From Micromonospora foliorum (GTDB lineage: Bacteria; Actinomycetota; Actinomycetes; Mycobacteriales; Micromonosporaceae), in NCBI RefSeq assembly GCF_022229015.1, contig NZ_JAKKFF010000067.1, positions 1 through 35,846 of the forward strand: a DNA stretch of 35,846 bases, given 5' to 3'. The notes beneath the pieces were generated by a model. The model did not search any database. It was not told the DNA's origin and saw only the letters and a program-made list of their open reading frames with translations. The first letter of the stretch is position 1, and every line of letters begins with the position of its first letter. Made by a program: the position numbers and the translations under genes. Positions 20,451-28,652 of the stretch are shown here, one piece after another.

Positions 20451-21629
20451 TCAGCTCGGGTGCAGCACCGCCTTGATCACGCCGTGCTCCCGGCGGTCGA
20501 AGTGGCGATACAGCTCGGGGGCGTCGGCGAGGGTGCCGTGGTGGGTGACGATCATGCTGGGCCGCGCTCGCCCCGCGACGACCAGGTCCCGCAGCAGGAC
20601 GGTGTAGCGACGGTCGTGGGTGCGACCGAACCGGACCGCGACCCCCTTGCTGAACAGCGCCCCCCACGGCGCGACGAGATTCTCGTGGCCGTCCGCGCCG
20701 GGACCCGGGTGGGGGTCGCGGTCCGGGAACACGCCGGCGACCGCGATCGCGCCAGCGGCGTTGACCAGCCGGGCCGCGTCGGCGATGACCTGGTTCGGAC
20801 GCTCCCGGTCGGGGTGCTCCCGGTCCCGGGCCTGAAACCCGACCGCGTCGATGACCTTGTCGACCCCGCCCAGTTTCTCCTCGCCGAGCGGCAGCCCGGT
20901 CCGGGCCCGGTCGGCGCGGATCTGCTCGACCGGGTCGCCCCGGCGGAAGTCGATCGGCACCGCGCCGATCTCGCCGGCCTTGTCGAGTCGGGCGTCGACA
21001 CCGTCGACGGAGTAGACCACCCGAGCACCGCGCAACAGCGCCGAGTAGGCGCCGAGCAGACCGACGGTGCCGGCGCCGAACACCGCCACGGTGTCACCGG
21101 GCTCGACCTCGGCGAGGGTGGCCGCGGCGTGCCACCCGGTGACGAACGCGTCGGCGAGCAGCACGAAGTCGTCCTCGTACGCGTCCCCCGGCTCACCGGG
21201 CAGGGGTACGCAGTTGGCGTCGGCCCACGGCACCCGCAGCAGGTCAGCCTGCGCACCCCGGTACGGACCCATCCCCGCGTATCCGTACGCGGCGCCCGGC
21301 CCTTCGGCCCGGGCCCGCAGACAGGCCGCCGAGAGCCCGCGCGCACACATCACGCACGTTCCGCAGAACAGGTGCGTGGGGATCACCACCCGCGTGCCCG
21401 GCCGGACGGTCTGCACGGCGGCCCCCACCTCCTGCACCACACCCAGCGGTTCGTGACCGAGCACCAGGCCGGGCTCGGCGCTGGTTCGGCCGTCGTACAT
21501 ATGCAGGTCGGTGCCGCACAGGGCGGTGGAGGTGATCCGCACGAGCGCGTCGGTCTCCGCCTCCAGTGTCGCGTCGGGCACCTCCCGCACCGCGACCGTC
21601 CGGACGTCCGTGTAGACGACGGCTCTCAT
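20451..21629 (-). CDS. Zinc-dependent alcohol dehydrogenase family protein
   Basis: A 392-residue medium-chain dehydrogenase. Catalytic zinc ligands are Cys38 (TALCGTD), His59 and Glu60 (LGHEPLG). The structural zinc loop has four cysteines, 89, 92, 95 and 103 (FCGTCVMCARGLSAAC). The Rossmann motif is VAVFGAGTVGLLGA. The total length, with an inserted segment GPGAAYGYAGMGPYRGAQAD, resembles the longer formaldehyde-dehydrogenase-like branch rather than classical 340-residue enzymes. It would oxidise an alcohol or aldehyde adduct with NAD(P)+; the substrate is unknown. The ATG has AGGAG eight bases upstream. It lies 189 bp downstream of the SDR gene on the same strand, beyond a terminator-like hairpin. 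Confidence 0.9.
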   Translation of the reverse strand: MRAVVYTDVRTVAVREVPDATLEAETDALVRITSTALCGTDLHMYDGRTSAEPGLVLGHEPLGVVQEVGAAVQTVRPGTRVVIPTHLFCGTCVMCARGLSAACLRARAEGPGAAYGYAGMGPYRGAQADLLRVPWADANCVPLPGEPGDAYEDDFVLLADAFVTGWHAAATLAEVEPGDTVAVFGAGTVGLLGAYSALLRGARVVYSVDGVDARLDKAGEIGAVPIDFRRGDPVEQIRADRARTGLPLGEEKLGGVDKVIDAVGFQARDREHPDRERPNQVIADAARLVNAAGAIAVAGVFPDRDPHPGPGADGHENLVAPWGALFSKGVAVRFGRTHDRRYTVLLRDLVVAGRARPSMIVTHHGTLADAPELYRHFDRREHGVIKAVLHPS

Positions 21630-21787
21630 CCCGGCTCTCCTGTTCGGCAATGGAACGGCCGGTCTTCCCCCGACTGGGCCGTTCATGCCTACCCGCGGCG
21701 ACCGGTGCTCCACCGGCGCGCGAGGAGGTGGCCACACTGCTCACCTACCCCCCGCGCGGGGTGTCGCACCGGTCGCCGCCGGACCGG

Positions 21788-21808
21788 GTCCGCACCACCG
21801 GTGCGGAC
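21788..21808 (-). terminator. Hairpin terminator after the SDR gene
   Basis: Nine perfect pairs GTCCGCACC / GGTGCGGAC around a three-base loop, ten bases downstream of the SDR stop on the minus strand. A CCCCGCGCGGGG palindrome lies further on at 21750-21761. Confidence 0.65.
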
Positions 21809-21818
21809 GGCCCGCGGG

Positions 21819-22535
21819 TCAGTGACCGGCGTTCTGGCCCCCGTCGACGTGCAGGATCTCGCCGGTGACGAACGGAGCCGACTCGAGGTAGAGCACGGCG
21901 TCGACCACATCGCTGATCTCGCCCATCCGGCCGACCGGGTGCAGGCCCGCGAGCGTCTCGTGCGTCTCGACCGGGTGCATCGGGGTCTTGATGATGCCCG
22001 GCGCGACGGCGTTGACCCGGACACCGCGACCCGCGTACTCGATGGCCAGCGACTTGGTCGCCGAGCTGAGGCCGCCCTTGGTCAGGGAGGCGAGCACCGA
22101 CGGGACGTTCGAGTTGGGCTGGTCGACGAAGCTGGTCGTGATGCTGACGACGTGACCAGCCCCGCTGGCCAGCAGGTGCGGCATGGCGCGCTGGGTGAGG
22201 TGGAAGAACCCTGCGAGGTTGATGTTGGTGACCAGGTCGAACTCCTCGTCGGTGTAGTCGGTGAACGGCTTGGCGACGAAGACGCCGGCGTTGTTCACCA
22301 GGGTGTCGATCCGCCCGAAGCGGTCCAACGCGGCACGCACCACCCGCTCGGCGGTGTCGGCCTCGGCGATGTCGCCCCGGACCGTGACGATCTCCGGGTC
22401 GTCGGACGCGCCGATCGAGCGTGAGGTCGCCACGACGCCGTACCCGAGCTTGCGGTAGGCGTCCACGAGGTCGGCGCCGATGCCCTGGGAGGCACCGGTG
22501 ATCACGACGACCTTCTGTCCCTGACTGCTGTTCAT
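21819..22535 (-). CDS. Short-chain dehydrogenase/reductase lacking the catalytic tyrosine
   Basis: A 238-residue Rossmann protein of the SDR superfamily. The cofactor motif TGASQGIG is at 13-20, NNAG at 81-84, and the active-site lysine is Lys153 in ASLTKGG. The residue four before that lysine, normally tyrosine in YxxxK, is Ala149 (codon GCC). The usual serine region reads SITTSF. The C-terminal PGIIKTPMHP and TGEILHVDGGQNAGH are normal for the family. So the protein looks folded and able to bind NAD(P), but its chemistry must differ or it may be a binding protein. It is divergent from a TetR gene with operator-like palindromes between, suggesting direct regulation. The ATG at 22535 has AAGGTGA upstream. 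Confidence 0.9.
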   Translation of the reverse strand: MNSSQGQKVVVITGASQGIGADLVDAYRKLGYGVVATSRSIGASDDPEIVTVRGDIAEADTAERVVRAALDRFGRIDTLVNNAGVFVAKPFTDYTDEEFDLVTNINLAGFFHLTQRAMPHLLASGAGHVVSITTSFVDQPNSNVPSVLASLTKGGLSSATKSLAIEYAGRGVRVNAVAPGIIKTPMHPVETHETLAGLHPVGRMGEISDVVDAVLYLESAPFVTGEILHVDGGQNAGH

Positions 22536-22552
22536 GAGGAAATCACCTTTAC

Positions 22553-22589
22553 TAGACGACTGGTCTACTAAAAGCTAGCCGACCGGTCG
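22553..22589. promoter_or_regulatory. TetR operator region between SDR and TetR genes
   Basis: Inverted repeat TAGAC-GACTG-GTCTA (22553-22567; near-symmetry extends to 22551-22569) and a second palindrome CGACCGGTCG (22580-22589) in a 68-bp divergent spacer. The first resembles operators described for LmrA/YxaF-type TetR regulators, as far as I recall them. Confidence 0.65.
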
Positions 22590-22603
22590 TGTATCGTCGA
22601 GGC

Positions 22604-23224
22604 ATGGGTCGGACCAGTGACGCGAAGAACAAGATCCTCGACGCCGCCGCCACGCTGATCGAGCAGCGTGGCTACACCGCGCTCGGCGTGGCCGAGATCT
22701 GCGCGGCGGCGGGCGTGCCGAAGGGCAGCTTCTACTACTTCTTCGAGTCCAAGCAGGCGCTCGCCCGCACCGTCATCGACGAGCACTGGGTCACCCAGCG
22801 CCGCCAGTGGGAGCAGTTGCTCGGCAGCGAGCGCGACCCGCTCCAGCGGCTCCGGGACCTGTTCGAGGCCACCGAGGAGGTCCAGCGGGTCGGCCAGCAT
22901 AAAGCCGGCGTGGTCGCGGGCTGCCTGTTCGGCAACCTCGCCCTCGAACTCAGCAACCAGGCCGAGGAGATCCGCGGTCGGCTCCAGGAGATCTTCGAGG
23001 AGCAGATCAGTCTCATCGAGCAGGTCGTCGTCGAGGCGAAGGAGCGCGGCCTGGCGGGCCCGACGGTCGACAGCCGGGAGGCCGCCCGATCGATCGTCGC
23101 CCAGATCGAGGGGCGGGTCCTGCTCGCGAAGTTGCTCAACGACCCGACCCAGCTCGAGACGCTGTGGCGCAACTGCCTGGACCTCCTCCAGGTGCCGGCA
23201 CAGGCGCGCACCACCACCGGCTGA
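22604..23224 (+). CDS. TetR/AcrR-family transcriptional regulator
   Basis: A 206-residue repressor. The N-terminal helix-turn-helix (about 7-55) includes KNKILDAAATLIEQRGYTALGV and the recognition region AAAGVPKGSFYYFFESKQAL. The ligand domain contains GCLFGNLALEL, a pattern I associate with the LmrA/YxaF-like branch. The ATG at 22604 was chosen over an in-frame GTG five codons upstream because that GTG overlaps the second operator palindrome. It probably represses both itself and the divergent SDR gene. A weak hairpin (GACGGTC-GCT-GACCGTC, 23231-23247) follows the stop. Confidence 0.9.
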   Translation: MGRTSDAKNKILDAAATLIEQRGYTALGVAEICAAAGVPKGSFYYFFESKQALARTVIDEHWVTQRRQWEQLLGSERDPLQRLRDLFEATEEVQRVGQHKAGVVAGCLFGNLALELSNQAEEIRGRLQEIFEEQISLIEQVVVEAKERGLAGPTVDSREAARSIVAQIEGRVLLAKLLNDPTQLETLWRNCLDLLQVPAQARTTTG

Positions 23225-23335
23225 ACGGACGACGGTCGCTGACCGTCCACTGCGGGCAGACTGCGCGGTCGCTCAGTAGCATCGGCGAGGCACGATATTC
23301 AGGCGGACCACTCCCGACCGGATCGAGCACTCGAC

Positions 23336-25021
23336 ATGACGACCGAGCAGACCACGTCTCCCCCGCGTACCGGCGTCGGCATCGCCGCTCAGGGACTGGG
23401 CCAGAGCGTCCGGGGCGGTCGCCGGATCCTGGCCGACATCTCGCTGAGCGTCGCGCCGGGCGAGCTGGTCGCGATCATCGGTGCCAGCGGCGCCGGTAAG
23501 ACCACCCTGCTGGAGCTCCTCGCCGGGGTACAGCAACCGGCGGCGGGCACCGTGACGTACGACGGCGCCGCAGCGGCCGGCACCATCGGCGTCGTTCCGC
23601 AGGACGACATCATCCACCGCGAGCTGCCCCTGGCCCGCACCCTGCGGTACGCCGCCCGACTGCGCCTGCCCTCCGCGACCGGGCCGGCCGAGATCGGTGA
23701 CCGGGTCGCCGAGGTGCTCGCCGAGCTGCGACTCACCGACGGGGCCGCCACGCCGGTCGGCCTGCTCAGCGGCGGTGAACGCAAACGCGCCAGCATCGCC
23801 GTCGAGCTGCTCACCCGACCCGGCGTGTTCTTCCTGGACGAGCCCACCTCCGGGTTGGACCCGGCGATCGCCGTGGAGCTGCTCCGGGTGCTCCGCGCGC
23901 TCGCCGACACGGGCGCCACCGTCGTGCTGACCACCCACCAGGTCACCGACGTGGACCACTGCGACCGGGTCGTCGTGCTGACCCGTCAGGGCCGTCTGGC
24001 GTTCACCGGCACCCCGGCCGCCGCCCGGGAGTTCTTCGGCCTGCGGTCCCTCGTCGAGGTGCACCTCCGGCTCGACGAGGCGACCCAACCCGGTGAGTGG
24101 CCCGATCGCTTCGCCGAACAGCGAGCGGCCGAGCAGCCGTCTCGTACCACCGGGGACGGTGACGTCGCCGCGACGCCGCCCCGGCGCGTCGGGCGGCTGC
24201 GCCAGTGGGCGGTCCTCACCGCGCGCAACGCGGAGATCGTCGTCCGCAACCGGCTGACCCTGGCGATCCTGCTCGGCTCGCCGCTGATGGTGCTCGGCAT
24301 GTTCGCGCTGCTGTTCCGCCCGGGGGCGTTCGAGCCGACCAGCCCCAGCCCGACGGTGACCGTGATGATCCTGTTCTGGATCGCGTTCGGCGGCTTCTTC
24401 TTCGGGCTGACCTACGGGCTCCTCCAGATCTGCACCGAGCTGCCGATCCTGCGCCGGGAGCGGCTGGCCGGTGTCCGGCTGCTCCCGTACCTGTTGGCGA
24501 AGGTCGCGGTGCTGCTGCCGCTGCTGGCCCTGGTGGACCTGGCCCTGCTCGGGGTGCTGCGCGGCATGGACCGGCTGCCGCCGGTCGGCGGCGCCGACTT
24601 CGCCGCCCTGTACGCGACCCTGCTGCTCTCCTCGGCGGCGGCGCTCGCCCTCGGTCTGCTCTGCTCGGCGGCCGTGTCCGACGCGGCCCAGGCGACGCTC
24701 ATGCTGCCGATGCTCTGTTTCCCACAGGTGCTGTTCGTCGGCGCGATCCTGCCGGTGCCGGCCATGGCGGTCGGCGGGCAGTGGCTCAGCTACGCGATGT
24801 CGAACCGGTGGGCGTTCGAGGGATTGGGGCACACCGCCGGGGTGGAGCGGCTCTGGCGCGACGGCGGCTCCCCGCTCGGCCCTCCGCTGCTGGCCACGTA
24901 CGGCGACAGCTTCTCCCGGCCGCTGTGGGTCGACTGGCTGGTGCTCGGCGGTTTCGTGCTGCTCTTCCTGGGCGCGGCCTGGGTGGTCCTGCTCCGACGG
25001 GATCCCCGTCGTGCGCCCTGA
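23336..25021 (+). CDS. ABCG-type ABC transporter (ATPase fused to permease)
   Basis: A 561-residue half-transporter with the ATPase first, as in the ABCG/White family. Walker A is GASGAGKT (49-56), the signature LSGGERKR is at 144-151, which is characteristic of ABCG, and Walker B VFFLDEP is at 164-170. A linker of about 80 residues (TTGDGDVAATPPRRVGRL) leads to a transmembrane domain with six helices between about 300 and 552. It would function as a dimer exporting hydrophobic or amphipathic molecules. The start is ATG with only a modest ribosome site. The stop overlaps the start of the PLP-enzyme gene, so the two are probably coexpressed. Confidence 0.9.
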   Translation: MTTEQTTSPPRTGVGIAAQGLGQSVRGGRRILADISLSVAPGELVAIIGASGAGKTTLLELLAGVQQPAAGTVTYDGAAAAGTIGVVPQDDIIHRELPLARTLRYAARLRLPSATGPAEIGDRVAEVLAELRLTDGAATPVGLLSGGERKRASIAVELLTRPGVFFLDEPTSGLDPAIAVELLRVLRALADTGATVVLTTHQVTDVDHCDRVVVLTRQGRLAFTGTPAAAREFFGLRSLVEVHLRLDEATQPGEWPDRFAEQRAAEQPSRTTGDGDVAATPPRRVGRLRQWAVLTARNAEIVVRNRLTLAILLGSPLMVLGMFALLFRPGAFEPTSPSPTVTVMILFWIAFGGFFFGLTYGLLQICTELPILRRERLAGVRLLPYLLAKVAVLLPLLALVDLALLGVLRGMDRLPPVGGADFAALYATLLLSSAAALALGLLCSAAVSDAAQATLMLPMLCFPQVLFVGAILPVPAMAVGGQWLSYAMSNRWAFEGLGHTAGVERLWRDGGSPLGPPLLATYGDSFSRPLWVDWLVLGGFVLLFLGAAWVVLLRRDPRRAP

Positions 25022-26477
25022 CCCGACGCCGTACGCCTCGCCCACGGCGCTGCCCGGGTACGCCGCCACCGGCCGGATCGACGAGCTGCGCGCCACCGAG
25101 TACCGACACCTGGACACCGACGGGCAGGTGTACCTCGACTACGCCGGCGCCGGGGTGGCGGCCCGGGCCCAGGTTCGCGCCCACCACGACCGGCTGCTCG
25201 CCGGCCTGTACAGCAACCCCCACTCGGAGAACCCCACCAGTGTGGCGGCGGGCTCGCTGGTGGAGTCGGCGCGACGAGCGGTGCTCGCCTTCTTCCACGC
25301 CGACCCGGCCGAGTACGCGGTCGTCTTCACTCCGAACGCCAGCGGCGCGTGTCGGCTGGTCGGCGAGGCGTACGACTTCGGCCGGGCCGCGCCGCTGGTG
25401 CTCACCTGGGACAACCACAACTCGGTCAACGGCATCCGCGAGTACGCCCGGTCGGCCCGCGCGTCCGTGCGCTACGTGCCGCTCAGCGGGCCGGAGCTGC
25501 GGGTCGCCGAGTCGGATCTGGTCGACGCGCTCGACGCGGGCCGGGGCAGCCTGGCCCGGCGGTGGGGTCGGCCCGGTCGCCGTGGGCTGTTCGCCTTTCC
25601 GGCGCAGAGCAACTTCTCCGGGGTGCAGCACCCGCTGGGCTGGGTGGAGCTGGCCCACCAGCGGGGCTACGACGTGCTGCTCGACGCTGCCGCCTTCGCG
25701 TCGACGAACCGGCTGGACCTCAGCGTCGTCCGGCCGGATTTCGTCTGCCTGAGCTGGTACAAGCTCTTCGGCTACCCCACCGGGGTCGGCGCGCTGCTGG
25801 CCCGCCGTACGGCGCTGGCCCGGCTGCGCCGCCCGTGGTTCGCCGGCGGTACGATCCGCGCGGTCAGCGTGCAGGGCGACTGGCACCGGTCGATGGACGA
25901 CGAGTCGGCGTTCGAGGACGGCACGCTGAACTTCCTGAGCATCCCGGACGTGGAGTTCGGGTTGCGCTGGCTCGACTCGATCGGCGTGGACCTCGTCCAC
26001 GCCCGGGTCGGCCTGCTCACCGAGTGGCTGCTGGAGCGGCTGGCCACCCTGCGGCACGACACCGGCGGGCCGCTGGTCCAGGTGTACGGGCCGACCACGG
26101 GTGCGGGGCGCGGTGGGACGGTGACGTTCAACCTCCGCCAGCCGGACGGCACGCCTGTCGACGAGCGGCTCGTCGCACGGGAGGCGGCCGAGGCGGGCTT
26201 CTCCCTGCGTACCGGCTGTTTCTGCAACCCGGGCGCGGGCGAGGGCGCGTTCGGCATCAGCCGGAGGTCGACCCGGCAGCGGCTGTTGGCCGGGGTCGAC
26301 ACGATCGACCAGTACCTCACCGCGCTGCGTCTGCCGACGGGCGGCGCGGTCCGGGTCTCGTTCGGACTGGCCTCGACGGCGACCGACGCGGAGCGTTTCG
26401 TCGACTTCGCCCAGTCGACCTACCTCAACCGGCAGGTCGGTGCCGAGTCACCGCTGCCACCTCGGCTGCGGTGCTGA
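25011..26477 (+). CDS. Class V aminotransferase-fold PLP enzyme, molybdenum cofactor sulfurase-like
   Basis: A 488-residue pyridoxal-phosphate enzyme of the NifS/MOCOS group. Visible features are VYLDYAGAGVAAR, GLYSNPHSENPTS, cofactor aspartate Asp225 (DVLLDAAAF), Schiff-base lysine Lys251 (LSWYKLFGYPTGVGALL) and RTGCFCNPGAGEG with Cys403 and Cys405. The last motif is the persulfide-cysteine signature of the molybdenum cofactor sulfurase N-terminal domain. The C-terminal MOSC domain of MOCOS is absent. A plausible reaction is sulfur transfer from cysteine or a related desulfuration. The GTG at 25011 overlaps the ABCG stop (25019-25021), and its ribosome site is weak (CGACGGGA), consistent with coupling. 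The link to the transporter is unexplained. Confidence 0.85.
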   Translation: MRPDPTPYASPTALPGYAATGRIDELRATEYRHLDTDGQVYLDYAGAGVAARAQVRAHHDRLLAGLYSNPHSENPTSVAAGSLVESARRAVLAFFHADPAEYAVVFTPNASGACRLVGEAYDFGRAAPLVLTWDNHNSVNGIREYARSARASVRYVPLSGPELRVAESDLVDALDAGRGSLARRWGRPGRRGLFAFPAQSNFSGVQHPLGWVELAHQRGYDVLLDAAAFASTNRLDLSVVRPDFVCLSWYKLFGYPTGVGALLARRTALARLRRPWFAGGTIRAVSVQGDWHRSMDDESAFEDGTLNFLSIPDVEFGLRWLDSIGVDLVHARVGLLTEWLLERLATLRHDTGGPLVQVYGPTTGAGRGGTVTFNLRQPDGTPVDERLVAREAAEAGFSLRTGCFCNPGAGEGAFGISRRSTRQRLLAGVDTIDQYLTALRLPTGGAVRVSFGLASTATDAERFVDFAQSTYLNRQVGAESPLPPRLRC

Positions 26478-26495
26478 CCTGGCCTACCGCGTCGG

Positions 26496-26894
26496 TTAGC
26501 TGACCTGGGCCACCGGCGCCGGGCGGTGCTTGATCTCCTCCATGAACGGGAACCGGGCGGTCAGCTCGGCGAAGGTCAGGCCGGCCCGCCAGGCTGCGGC
26601 CACCTGGGCGACCTGCACCAGGTCCATGACGTCACCGCGCGCGAGAACCTCGCCCGAGACGCGAAGGTCGATCATGAAGTATCGGGCCTGCGATCCCAGC
26701 CCGATGCAGACCACGCCCTCGTCGGAGTGCAGCTCGGCGCAGGTGAACCGGGCCCGCCCCTGCTCCGGCGCGGTCACCCGGCCGACATCGAGCCCGTGCC
26801 GGGCAGCGGTTTCGATGAGCGCGGGGGCCAGACCACCCCGCTCGACCAGATCCGGGTAGAGGCGCACACCCAGCGCCGTCGACGCCTCGCTCAT
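26496..26894 (-). CDS. Small hypothetical protein, possibly DUF6193-like
   Basis: A 132-residue soluble protein without signal peptide. It has alternating strands (RFTCAELHSDEGVVCIGLG, ARYFMIDLRVSGEVLARGDV) and an ending rich in aromatic and Ala residues, VAAAWRAGLTFAELTARFPFME. That ending reminds me of the DUF6193 family, which is sometimes found beside natural-product genes, but I cannot confirm this. The ATG at 26894 has GGGAG six bases upstream. The longer in-frame extension upstream is poorly composed and would cross the divergent promoter region. It is convergent with the PLP enzyme gene and divergent from the GH16 gene. Confidence 0.6.
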   Translation of the reverse strand: MSEASTALGVRLYPDLVERGGLAPALIETAARHGLDVGRVTAPEQGRARFTCAELHSDEGVVCIGLGSQARYFMIDLRVSGEVLARGDVMDLVQVAQVAAAWRAGLTFAELTARFPFMEEIKHRPAPVAQVS

Positions 26895-27212
26895 GACTGA
26901 CTCCCACTTCCTTGTGACAGAGACCAGCAGCGCGCAGGTTACGAGAACGTTTCCGGCACGCCTCGTCATCCTGTCCCGCGTGGACGCCCCACGGCAATAG
27001 GAAGGGTCGATTCGACCGCTATCGAGTAACCCTCGGCCGGCGCCGAACTCCTTCGACAAGTCGGCGCCGTCCATCTCGGAGACATCGATGAGTCTCACGG
27101 TGACGACCGGGGCCCGCGCTGCACGCTCACTGGTCAGCATCGGGCGGTAACGGACGGTCGTGATATTGGAAACACTCTTGACAGAAAGTCATGATATCGA
27201 CATGCTTCGCTT
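26895..27212. promoter_or_regulatory. Divergent intergenic region with GH16 promoter elements
   Basis: About 320 bp with no convincing gene. It contains a short palindrome GGTCGATTCGACC (27005-27017) and, near the GH16 gene, a TTGACA -35-like hexamer at 27178-27183. A weak CATGCT hexamer 17 bases later (27201-27206) could be the -10. Confidence 0.5.
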
Positions 27213-27228
27213 TAGAGAGCGCTCTCTA
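27213..27228. promoter_or_regulatory. LacI-family-type operator upstream of GH16
   Basis: TAGAGAGCGCTCTCTA, a perfect 16-bp palindrome around the CG-centred core GAGCGCTC. This is the shape of operators for actinobacterial LacI-type sugar repressors such as CebR. It lies just after the predicted promoter, where a bound repressor would block initiation. No LacI gene is in the window. Confidence 0.7.
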
Positions 27229-27272
27229 TCCCCGTAAACCGCCTCCACCACCCCCAAGCTGAGGAGCCTCCC

Positions 27273-28532
27273 GTGTTCACAGCCCGGCCCAGCCTCCGCT
27301 TCCGCCCCCTCGTACTCCTGGCGGTCGCCCTCGTCGCGACCGCGACGGCGCTCGTCGTCCCGGCGTATCCCGACCGGGCCGAGGCCGCCATCGGCCCCAT
27401 CAGCTGGCAGGACGAGTTCAACTCCCCCGCCGGCACGCCCGTCGACCAGAGCAAGTGGCGGTTCGACATCGGCGGCAGCGGCTGGGGCAACAACGAGCGG
27501 CAGTACTACACGAACAGCACCAGCAACGCCGTCCACGACGGCCAGGGCAACCTGGTCATCACCGCCCGCCGGGACAACCCCGCCAACTACCAGTGCCACT
27601 ACGGGCGCTGCGAGTACACGTCGGCGCGGTTGCTGACGGCGGCCACCTTCACCCAGACGTACGGGCGATTCGAGGCCCGGATCAAGATCCCGCGTGGCCA
27701 GGGCATCTGGCCGGCCTTCTGGATGCTCGGCACCGGCGGCGGCTGGCCCGACGCCGGCGAGATCGACGTCATGGAGAACATCGGGCGGGAGCCCAACACC
27801 GTCTACGGCACCGTGCACGGGCCCGGCTACTCCGGTGGCGGCGGCATCACGGGCAGCCGCACCCTCGGCGCGCCGCTGGCCGACACCTTCCACACCTTCC
27901 GGGTGGACTGGGAGCCGAACGTCATCACGTGGTACGTCGACGGGGTGCAGTACCACCGGGTCGATCCCGCTCGGCTCGGCGGCAACCGCTGGGTGTTCGA
28001 CCACCCCTTCTTCATGATCCTCAACGTGGCGGTCGGCGGTAACTGGCCCGGCTACCCGGACGGCTCGACCCAGTTCCCGCAGCAGATGCTCGTCGACTAC
28101 GTCCGGGTGTCCAGCTACACCTCGGGGGGTGGGGGCGAACCGACTCCCGGCACCAACCGGATCAGGGGCGCGCAGAGCGGTCGCTGCATCGACATCCCCG
28201 GCGCCAACCCGGTCGAGGGCGCCAAACTCCAGATCTGGGACTGCAACACCACGGCGGCCCAGAGTTGGACCTTCGCCTCCGACGGAACCATCCGCGCGAT
28301 GGGCAAGTGCATGGACCCGGCCTGGGCCGGCACCGCCAACGGCACCGAGGTCAACCTGGTCAGTTGCAACGGCAACACCGCGCAACGCTTCACCCTCAAC
28401 GCCGCCGGCGACCTGGTCAACCTCAACGCCAACAAGTGCGTGGACGTACGGGACGCCAACCCCAACAACGGCGGCAAGCTGCACCTGTGGGACTGCCTCG
28501 GCGCCGCCAACCAGAAGTGGTCTCGCATCTGA
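27273..28532 (+). CDS. Secreted GH16 beta-glucanase with C-terminal CBM13 domain
   Basis: A 419-residue extracellular glycoside hydrolase. Signal peptide residues 1 to about 38 end in AEAA. The GH16 jelly-roll (about 40-285) carries the active-site motif EIDVME: nucleophile Glu163, Asp165 and acid/base Glu168. Flanking GWPDAG and TVHGP sequences resemble endo-1,3-beta-glucanases (laminarinases) more than agarases or xyloglucan enzymes. A Gly/Pro linker precedes a ricin-type CBM13 domain (about 300-419) with SGRCIDIPG, GKCMDPAW, NKCVDV and three Q-x-W/F motifs. It would cleave fungal or plant beta-glucan. The GTG start has GAGGAG six bases upstream. The operator at 27213-27228 suggests sugar-controlled expression. 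Confidence 0.93.
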   Translation: MFTARPSLRFRPLVLLAVALVATATALVVPAYPDRAEAAIGPISWQDEFNSPAGTPVDQSKWRFDIGGSGWGNNERQYYTNSTSNAVHDGQGNLVITARRDNPANYQCHYGRCEYTSARLLTAATFTQTYGRFEARIKIPRGQGIWPAFWMLGTGGGWPDAGEIDVMENIGREPNTVYGTVHGPGYSGGGGITGSRTLGAPLADTFHTFRVDWEPNVITWYVDGVQYHRVDPARLGGNRWVFDHPFFMILNVAVGGNWPGYPDGSTQFPQQMLVDYVRVSSYTSGGGGEPTPGTNRIRGAQSGRCIDIPGANPVEGAKLQIWDCNTTAAQSWTFASDGTIRAMGKCMDPAWAGTANGTEVNLVSCNGNTAQRFTLNAAGDLVNLNANKCVDVRDANPNNGGKLHLWDCLGAANQKWSRI

Positions 28533-28550
28533 CGACACCGGCACGAAGGA

Positions 28551-28583
28551 GTGGGCCGTCCGAGGACAACTCTGGCGGCCCAC
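28551..28583 (+). terminator. Hairpin terminator after GH16
   Basis: Arms GTGGGCCG (28551-28558) and CGGCCCAC (28576-28583), with partial pairing inside, starting 18 bases after the GH16 stop codon. Confidence 0.55.
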
Positions 28584-28652
28584 CGCCGTGTTCGCCTGCG
28601 CAGGCCGGATTGGTTCGATGGGCGGAGAGGTCGGGCTTACGACCACTATGTT

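Noticed and set aside
20265..22424. Very long plus-strand open frame opposite the dehydrogenase and SDR genes
   Set aside because: It is antisense to two well-supported enzymes with complete motifs, and its composition is that of a GC-rich shadow frame.
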